From Zeimonas sp041678445 (GTDB taxonomy: Bacteria > Pseudomonadota > Gammaproteobacteria > Burkholderiales > Burkholderiaceae_E), in the NCBI GenBank assembly GCA_041678445.1, contig JBAYOD010000218.1:1-5516 (forward strand): a stretch of 5,516 nucleotides of DNA, in the 5' to 3' direction. Shown piece after piece: positions 1 through 5,516 of the stretch (its first letter is position 1; each line of letters begins with the position of its first letter). The translations under genes and the position numbers were made by a program. Under the pieces are notes generated by a model. It saw only the letters and a list, made by a program, of their open reading frames with translations. It was not told where the DNA came from and did no database searches.

Positions 1-1946
<1,946 letters not shown>

Positions 1947-1952
1947 GGGAGG

Positions 1953-1958
1953 CTTCCT
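1953..1958 (-). promoter_or_regulatory. Ribosome binding site of clpB
   Basis: On the minus strand AGGAAG lies six bases before the ATG at 1946. It fixes the clpB start, and the encoded N-terminus is the conserved one for the family. Confidence 0.75.
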
Positions 1959-2034
1959 GGGACGACGGTGTTCGTGGATTGGCGGCCGCGCACCACACTG
2001 GCGAAGGCGATGCCGAACGCCGGCTCTGAGCCCC

Positions 2035-2063
2035 ATCTGGGGGGTCAGGGGCCGATTTTCAAG
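2035..2063 (-). promoter_or_regulatory. Sigma-32 (RpoH) heat-shock promoter of clpB
   Basis: Reading the minus strand, CTTGAAA (2063-2057) is a perfect -35 element for the heat-shock sigma factor. After a 14-base spacer comes CCCCAGAT (2042-2035), which differs from the CCCCATNT -10 consensus at one position. Transcription would start near 2028 and give a leader of about 80 bases before the clpB ATG. ClpB is a classical RpoH regulon member in proteobacteria, so sequence and context agree. No housekeeping-type promoter for clpB was evident nearby. Confidence 0.8.
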
Positions 2064-2186
2064 CCGGCCGCCGCTTGCGAGCGACTGTATAAAGGTCTAC
2101 ATTCGGCCCGGCTAGGAAAGGCCCGGCCGGGCAATCCCCGCCCGACCCGGCAACCGCCGAAAACTGCAGACCAGACCCCCATCGCA

Positions 2187-3314
2187 ATGTCCGCCCTGTT
2201 TTCCCCTGTCAAGCTGCGCGCCCTCACGCTTCCCAACCGGATCGTCGTCTCGCCGATGTGCCAGTACTCGGCCGTCGAAGGCCGCGTCCAGCCCTGGCAT
2301 CATGCCCATCTCGGCTCGCTGGCACTGAGCGGCGCCGGCATGCTCGTCATCGAAGCCACCGCCGTCGAGGCGATCGGGCGGATCACCCCGGGCTGCGTCG
2401 GCCTGTACGACGAGGCCACGGAAACCGCGATGGCCGACCTGGTCCGGGTGCTGCGCAGCGTCAGCCCGATGCCGCTGGCCATCCAGATCGGCCACGCGGG
2501 TCGCAAGGCTTCGAGCGGACGCCCCTGGGAAGGCGGCGGACTGATTCCTGCGACAGCCGGTGGCTGGGCGCCGGTGGGCCCGAGCGCCACCCCGATCACT
2601 GAAGACGAACCCTCGCCGCATGCGCTGAGCACGACCGAACTCGACGCCCTGAAGGAGCGCTTCGTGCAGGCTGTCCGGCGCGCCGACCGGATCGGCTTCG
2701 ACGCCATCGAACTGCATGGCGCCCACGGTTACCTGCTGCACCAGTTCCTGTCGCCGATCGCCAACCAGCGCACCGATGCCTACGGCGGATCGCTCGAAAA
2801 CCGCATGCGCTGGCCGCTCGAAGTGTTCGAGGCAATGCGCTCGGCATGGCCGGCCCACAAGCCGCTGGGTGTCCGCATCTCGGCGACCGACTGGCGCAAC
2901 GACCTGCCGGCCGATGAGCGCTGGGATCTCCCCGACGCGGTCATCTTCGCACAGCGCTGCGAGCGGCTCGGCGTGGACTGGATCGACGTCTCCAGCGGTG
3001 GCATCTCCCCCCTGCAGAAAATCACCCTGGGACCGGGCTACCAGGTGCCTTTCGCCGAAGCGGTCAAGCAGGCCGTCTCGGTGCCGGTCATCGCCGTCGG
3101 CCTGATCACCGAAGCGCAACAGGCCGAGGACATCATCGCCAGCGGCAAGGCCGACATGGTCGCGCTGGCCCGCGGCATGTTGTGGAATCCGCGCTGGCCC
3201 TGGCATGCCGCGGCGCAACTGGGCTGTTCGGTCGAGGCGCCGCGGCAATACTGGCGCAGCCAGCCGCGCGAATTCCGGATGCTGTTCGGGCAAACCGTCT
3301 TCGGCCAGCGCTGA
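2187..3314 (+). CDS. NADH:flavin oxidoreductase, old yellow enzyme family (YqjM/XenA class)
   Basis: This 375-residue protein is an FMN-binding TIM-barrel ene-reductase. The family uses NAD(P)H to reduce activated C=C bonds, and some members act on nitro compounds. It opens with LFSPVKLRALTLPNRIVVSPMCQYSA, where C25 and Y27 are the class-specific redox-tuning cysteine and tyrosine of YqjM-like enzymes. Further marks are the substrate-binding pair H177/H180 in HGAHGYLLHQFLSP, the YGGSLENR segment, R230 in GVRISATDW, and an ARGMLWNPRW segment typical of the FMN phosphate site. The C-terminal QYWRSQPR contains R357, which matches the arginine finger lent to the neighbouring subunit. The length is normal. 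The ATG has no clear Shine-Dalgarno, but homology begins right at it and no better start is near. It is divergent from clpB and convergent with the PepSY gene. The physiological substrate cannot be read from sequence. Confidence 0.95.
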   Translation: MSALFSPVKLRALTLPNRIVVSPMCQYSAVEGRVQPWHHAHLGSLALSGAGMLVIEATAVEAIGRITPGCVGLYDEATETAMADLVRVLRSVSPMPLAIQIGHAGRKASSGRPWEGGGLIPATAGGWAPVGPSATPITEDEPSPHALSTTELDALKERFVQAVRRADRIGFDAIELHGAHGYLLHQFLSPIANQRTDAYGGSLENRMRWPLEVFEAMRSAWPAHKPLGVRISATDWRNDLPADERWDLPDAVIFAQRCERLGVDWIDVSSGGISPLQKITLGPGYQVPFAEAVKQAVSVPVIAVGLITEAQQAEDIIASGKADMVALARGMLWNPRWPWHAAAQLGCSVEAPRQYWRSQPREFRMLFGQTVFGQR

Positions 3315-3341
3315 CACGGTCACTGCGACGCTGCTCAGCGC
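3308..3341. repeat. Inverted repeat spanning both stop codons of the convergent genes
   Basis: GCGCTGA at 3308-3314 is the exact inverse complement of TCAGCGC at 3335-3341, and the loop is the whole 20-base intergenic gap. Each arm contains the TGA stop of one gene. No T-tract follows on either strand, so this is not a textbook intrinsic terminator. It may be a weak bidirectional hairpin, or a by-product of both genes ending in an Arg-CGC codon plus TGA. Confidence 0.4.
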
Positions 3342-4246
3342 GGCGCGCCGGGGAGCGCGCGCTCGGTCGCGTCGGAACGGATCGCGTTGACGGTGACGTC
3401 GACCTTCTTCGATTTCCCCGTGGCTTCGTCGAAGTCGATCTGCACCTCGTAGCTGTCCTCGCCCTTGACGACCTCGTATTCGAGATAGTCGGGCTTGTCA
3501 TAGTTGACCGAGGTGACCGTGTAACCCTTGTCCTCCAGCGCCTGGCGGTAGTGGGCACGATCCTGGCCGGTGCCGAGCTCGGTTTCGAGCTTGTCGGCCG
3601 CCGGAGCCAGGGCAAGCAACCGGGCGCGGTCGCTGGAGCGCTCGGCGTCCGCCGACGGCGCGGTCGGATAGGTGTACTTGTAGTCGCTGGCGGCGAGTGC
3701 CTGACGCGTCGTGTCGGCCTTCCACAGGTTGCGGGTGACGTCGACCTTGGTCGACTTGCCGGTGCCCTTGTCGAAGTCGACCTGGATCTCATAGGACTTG
3801 TCGCCATCGATCACCTCGTACTCGAGATAGTCGGGCTCGTCCTTGTTGATCGCCGTGATCGCATAGCCCATCTTCTCAAGGGCCTGCCGGTAGTGCGCCC
3901 GGTCATGGCCGGTGCCCAGCGCCTGTTCGAGCTCCTTCTTGTTTCCTGACCAGGCCTTGAGACCGTCGCGGTCACTGAAACGGGTGGCGTCTCGGGCAGC
4001 CGGCGGAGCGACCGGCACCGCCGAGGGTGTGGCCGGTGCGGCGGTCGGCGCGCCCGGCGCGGCAGACGGCGTGGCCGGCACGGCCGATGGCGCGGCGGGC
4101 GTAGCCGGCGGCGAGGTCCGCTGCACGGCAGGCGCCGGCGGGGTCGCGTCCCTGGCCTGATCGCTGACCGGGTCGGCGGCCATCGCCAGCGTCGGGGCGG
4201 CCAGTGCAGCGGCGATCAGGGTCATCGAGCAGTATCGTCCAATCAT
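3335..4246 (-). CDS. Exported protein with Pro/Ala-rich linker and two tandem PepSY-like domains
   Basis: The 303-residue product starts with a signal peptide: MIGRYC, then a hydrophobic core, with likely cleavage at AMA-A after residue 23, so it is probably periplasmic. Residues 36-84 form a Pro/Ala/Ser/Thr linker. The rest is two copies of one unit, about 87-200 and 201-303. Each unit has a helix with GTGxDRAHYRQALE, then GY(A/T)(I/V)T, PDYLEYEV, a (S)YE(I/V)Q(V/I)DFD strand and TGKxxKVDV. The GYxVxxI...YEV..YEVxxD..TGK order is that of PepSY modules, which occur in protease inhibitors, membrane reductases and small secreted proteins. No catalytic or metal-binding motif is visible, and I cannot name a partner. 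A perfect AAGGAG seven bases before the ATG and the signal peptide fix the start; a longer frame reaching 4390 is rejected. The gene is divergent from the phosphatase. Confidence 0.88.
   Translation of the reverse strand: MIGRYCSMTLIAAALAAPTLAMAADPVSDQARDATPPAPAVQRTSPPATPAAPSAVPATPSAAPGAPTAAPATPSAVPVAPPAARDATRFSDRDGLKAWSGNKKELEQALGTGHDRAHYRQALEKMGYAITAINKDEPDYLEYEVIDGDKSYEIQVDFDKGTGKSTKVDVTRNLWKADTTRQALAASDYKYTYPTAPSADAERSSDRARLLALAPAADKLETELGTGQDRAHYRQALEDKGYTVTSVNYDKPDYLEYEVVKGEDSYEVQIDFDEATGKSKKVDVTVNAIRSDATERALPGAPR
3338..3988 (-). repeat. Internal tandem duplication encoding the two PepSY-like units
   Basis: The two units are offset by 342 bases (114 codons) with no insertion or deletion. 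Over the 80-residue cores (105-184 and 219-298) I count 51 identical residues, about 64%. DRAHYRQALE and PDYLEYEV are identical in both. Weaker similarity begins right after the linker (ATRFSDRDGL versus AERSSDRARL), so the duplication covers the whole globular part. Confidence 0.85.
3995..4141 (-). repeat. Low-complexity Pro/Ala linker-coding repeat
   Basis: Codons 36-84 of the exported protein encode a Pro/Ala/Ser/Thr tract with degenerate repeats; PATPSA appears at residues 57-62 and again at 71-76. The DNA is an imperfect GC-rich minisatellite. Such tracts commonly act as flexible or wall-spanning spacers between a signal peptide and a folded domain, and they vary in length between strains. 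Confidence 0.7.
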
Positions 4247-4253
4247 GGTTTCA

Positions 4254-4259
4254 CTCCTT
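4254..4259 (-). promoter_or_regulatory. Ribosome binding site of the PepSY protein gene
   Basis: A consensus AAGGAG on the minus strand sits seven bases before the ATG at 4246. It decides the start in favour of the signal-peptide methionine over upstream in-frame ATGs. It is the strongest ribosome binding site in the window and suggests the protein is well translated. Confidence 0.85.
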
Positions 4260-4262
4260 GTG

Positions 4263-4290
4263 TCATCGAGGATTCGAAAGTTCATCGAGG
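4263..4290. repeat. Direct repeat TCATCGAGG in the divergent intergenic region
   Basis: TCATCGAGG occurs at 4263-4271 and 4282-4290, a centre spacing of 19 bases, with the palindrome TTCGAA (4273-4278) between them. A further partial copy, TCATCGAG, lies at 4222-4229 inside the PepSY signal-peptide codons. The position, just upstream of the PepSY ribosome binding site, would suit an operator, but the copies are short and chance is possible. Confidence 0.35.
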
Positions 4291-4391
4291 CCCGAAACAG
4301 GCCTGCCCTGAAGACCCTGCAAGCCCGATGCCCGGGCCTGACGGCGCCCGCCCACGCCGACGCGGCATACTCTTGCCAGGATGTATGCAAG

Positions 4392-4418
4392 CCTTACCGG
4401 CAAACCCTTACCGGAAAC
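4392..4418 (+). repeat. Two 14-base tandem repeats just before the phosphatase start
   Basis: CCTTACCGGCAAAC (4392-4405) is followed at once by CCTTACCGGAAAC (4406-4418), ending nine bases before the ATG at 4428. It lies where the ribosome binding site should be. GGAAA in the second copy is the nearest thing to a Shine-Dalgarno. This could be a leader or operator element, or a simple slippage duplication. Confidence 0.5.
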
Positions 4419-4427
4419 CCTTTCCAG

Positions 4428-5294
4428 ATGCCCTCCGTACCCGCAACCCCTGCCGCCCCCTCCCCTGCCTTCACCGCCGCCGACCTGCAGACGCTGGACC
4501 GGATCCTGACCGAGGCTGCAGTCGAAGAAATCCTGCCGCGCTTCAACCGGCTCGGCGCGAACGCCGTCCGGACCAAGTCCTCGGCCATCGATCTGGTGAC
4601 CGACGCCGACGAAGCCGCCGAGGCCACGATCACCGCAGCCCTGACCCGGGTGTTTCCGACGGCCCGGGTGATCGGCGAAGAGGCCTGCGCCGCCGATCCG
4701 ACACTGCTCGACGCCCTGGGTGAGGCGTCGCTGGCCTTCGTCGTCGACCCGATCGACGGGACACGCAACTTCGCCGCCGGGCTACCGCTGTTCGGGGTGA
4801 TGGCGGCCGCCGTCGCCGGCGGCCAGGTGGTCGGTGCCGTGATCCATGACCCGCTCGGGCGCAATTCGGCGATGGCCTTGCGCGACGGCGGCGCCTGGCT
4901 GCAGGACACGCAAGGGGAGAAACGCCGGCTCCATGTGTCCCGGCCGGTCACCGAGGCAGCCCGGATGGATGGCTACATCGGCCTCACCCACCTGCCGCCG
5001 CCGCTGCGCCAGACGGTCGCCGGCAATCTCGCGCGGCTGCGCTCACCGGCCAATCTGCGCTGTGCCGCGCACGAATACCGGATGGCGGCGTCCGGGCACT
5101 GCGATATCCTGCTCTATCACATGCTGATGCCGTGGGATCACGCCCCCGGCTGGCTGCTGCACCATGAGGCAGGCGGCTATTCGGCGCACTTCGACGGCAG
5201 CCCCTACCGACCCGTCCGACGCGACGGCGGACTGCTGTGCGCACCGGACGAGGCGAGCTGGCAACTCGCCTACCAGGCGCTGATCGGCAGCTGA
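4428..5294 (+). CDS. Inositol monophosphatase family phosphatase (SuhB/HisN-like)
   Basis: This 288-residue protein belongs to the Mg-dependent, lithium-sensitive-type phosphatase family, whose members hydrolyse myo-inositol phosphate, histidinol phosphate, PAP or sugar bisphosphates. The metal-site motifs are all present: DLVTDADEAAE (55-65), GEE with E84/E85, DPIDGTRNF with D108, D110, G111 and T112, and PWDHAPGWLLHHEAGG with D237. Between the last two, the usual G-S-A segment is replaced by CAAHEYRMAASG (212-223), which marks a divergent subfamily rather than canonical SuhB, so the substrate is left open. The length is slightly above the usual 260-270 because of a Pro/Ala-rich N-terminus. 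The ATG is the first credible start after the intergenic repeats and has only a weak GGAAA before it. It is divergent from the PepSY gene and is followed by a repeat-rich non-coding tail. Confidence 0.93.
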   Translation: MPSVPATPAAPSPAFTAADLQTLDRILTEAAVEEILPRFNRLGANAVRTKSSAIDLVTDADEAAEATITAALTRVFPTARVIGEEACAADPTLLDALGEASLAFVVDPIDGTRNFAAGLPLFGVMAAAVAGGQVVGAVIHDPLGRNSAMALRDGGAWLQDTQGEKRRLHVSRPVTEAARMDGYIGLTHLPPPLRQTVAGNLARLRSPANLRCAAHEYRMAASGHCDILLYHMLMPWDHAPGWLLHHEAGGYSAHFDGSPYRPVRRDGGLLCAPDEASWQLAYQALIGS

Positions 5295-5325
5295 GCCTCT
5301 TTGCGTTCGAACGTCAAGGAGCGGC

Positions 5326-5401
5326 GGGCCAGGACGCGGGGCGAGGCTTTCGGCGCACGCCGGGGGCCAGGACACGGGGCAAAGCTTTCGGCGCACGCCG
5401 G
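5326..5401. repeat. 38-bp tandem direct repeat, two copies
   Basis: Copy 1 is 5326-5363 and copy 2 is 5364-5401. They abut exactly and match at 35 of 38 positions; all three differences are G in copy 1 and A in copy 2. Each copy begins GGGCCAGGAC and ends with CGGCGCACGCCGG, itself a short inverted repeat. The block begins 31 bases after the phosphatase stop codon. Confidence 0.85.
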
Positions 5402-5408
5402 GTGCTTG

Positions 5409-5423
5409 CCCCGCTTCGCGGGG
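5409..5423. repeat. GC-rich hairpin downstream of the phosphatase gene
   Basis: CCCCGC (5409-5414) pairs perfectly with GCGGGG (5418-5423) across a TTC loop. It could stall polymerase or protect the 3' end of the phosphatase mRNA, but no T-run follows on either strand, so I do not call it an intrinsic terminator. Confidence 0.5.
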
Positions 5424-5450
5424 TGCCCTCCGATGCTCGCGCTCGTGGCC

Positions 5451-5516
5451 TGCCGCCGAAACTCGCTGCACTCCCTTCGCTTCGCTTCGTTCGTTTCGCT
5501 CAAACAGTCGGCGGCA
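5451..5516. repeat. Inverted-repeat intergenic element (about 66 bp) at the window edge
   Basis: TGCCGCCGA (5451-5459) is the perfect inverse complement of TCGGCGGCA (5508-5516). Between them is a 48-base loop with TTCGC-type pentamers (5476-5499) and, read on the minus strand, CTGTTTGAGCGAAACG and GCAGCGAGTTTCGG. Phrases of this kind (TGTTTGAGCG...AGCGAGTTT) recall dispersed intergenic repeats in betaproteobacterial genomes; that is a recollection, not a search result. The right arm ends on the last base, so the element may continue. Confidence 0.6.

Larger units (their letters stand above)
1947..2186. other. Divergent intergenic region between clpB and the flavin oxidoreductase
   Basis: This 240-base stretch holds no plausible gene. 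It contains the clpB ribosome binding site, the sigma-32-type promoter on the minus strand, and one AT-rich spot on the plus strand, TATAAA at 2088-2093. TATAAA could be a -10 element for the oxidoreductase, but no good -35 sits 16-18 bases before it: TTGCGA at 2075-2080 is only 7 bases away. If it is used, the oxidoreductase leader would be about 85-90 bases and the two promoters would lie almost back to back. Confidence 0.5.

Noticed and set aside
2112..3323. A 403-codon minus-strand open frame opposite the oxidoreductase
   Set aside because: It is the complement of a clearly conserved enzyme gene. The product lacks recognisable motifs and no ribosome binding site was seen.
4247..4390. A 48-residue N-terminal extension of the PepSY protein
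   Set aside because: The ATG at 4246 has a consensus AAGGAG at ideal spacing and starts a proper signal peptide. The extension would bury that signal.
4245..4427. A 61-residue N-terminal extension of the phosphatase
   Set aside because: It would overlap the start codon of the divergent gene, run through the intergenic repeats and add sequence with no family similarity.
5409..5423. Intrinsic terminator for the phosphatase gene
   Set aside because: The hairpin is perfect but no T-run follows on either strand, so it fails the definition.
5043..5503. Minus-strand open frames over the right edge (5043-5471 and 5270-5503)
   Set aside because: They overlap the phosphatase antisense and the tandem and inverted repeats. 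The translations are Arg/Ala/Pro-rich and carry the 38-bp repeat as a peptide echo, so they are probably repeat-derived spurious frames.
5326..5516. CRISPR array
   Set aside because: There are only two repeat copies, they abut without spacers, and no cas gene is present.

Overview
The window is high-GC, tightly packed, chromosomal-looking DNA from a proteobacterium. A betaproteobacterium is my best guess. The pointers are codon use dominated by G/C in third positions, a ClpB close to the E. coli type, a heat-shock (sigma-32 type) promoter in front of it, and a 3'-terminal intergenic repeat of a style I associate with Rhodocyclales/Burkholderiales. That last point comes from memory and was not searched.

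Layout, left to right. (1) Positions 1-1946, minus strand: the first 648 codons of the disaggregase gene clpB, whose 3' end lies outside the window. (2) 1947-2186: a divergent control region with a strong sigma-32-like promoter reading into clpB. (3) 2187-3314, plus strand: an old yellow enzyme (OYE) of the YqjM/XenA class. (4) 3335-4246, minus strand, converging on (3) with a 20-base gap: an exported protein with a Pro/Ala-rich linker and two tandem PepSY-like modules. (5) 4247-4427: a divergent intergenic region with short direct repeats. (6) 4428-5294, plus strand: an inositol-monophosphatase-family phosphatase. (7) 5295-5516: non-coding, repeat-rich DNA with a 38-bp tandem duplication, a GC hairpin and a roughly 66-bp inverted-repeat element that ends exactly at the window edge.

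The genes alternate in strand (-, +, -, +), so each is probably its own transcription unit and no shared pathway is evident. clpB belongs to the heat-shock regulon. The flavin reductase is a redox or detoxification enzyme, the PepSY protein is periplasmic, and the phosphatase is probably a cytosolic housekeeping or salvage enzyme. I see no mobile element, CRISPR array, tRNA, rRNA, toxin-antitoxin or defence module, and no clear sign of an undescribed multi-gene system. The most informative non-gene signals are the clpB heat-shock promoter, the internal duplication in the PepSY protein and the repeat cluster at the right edge.
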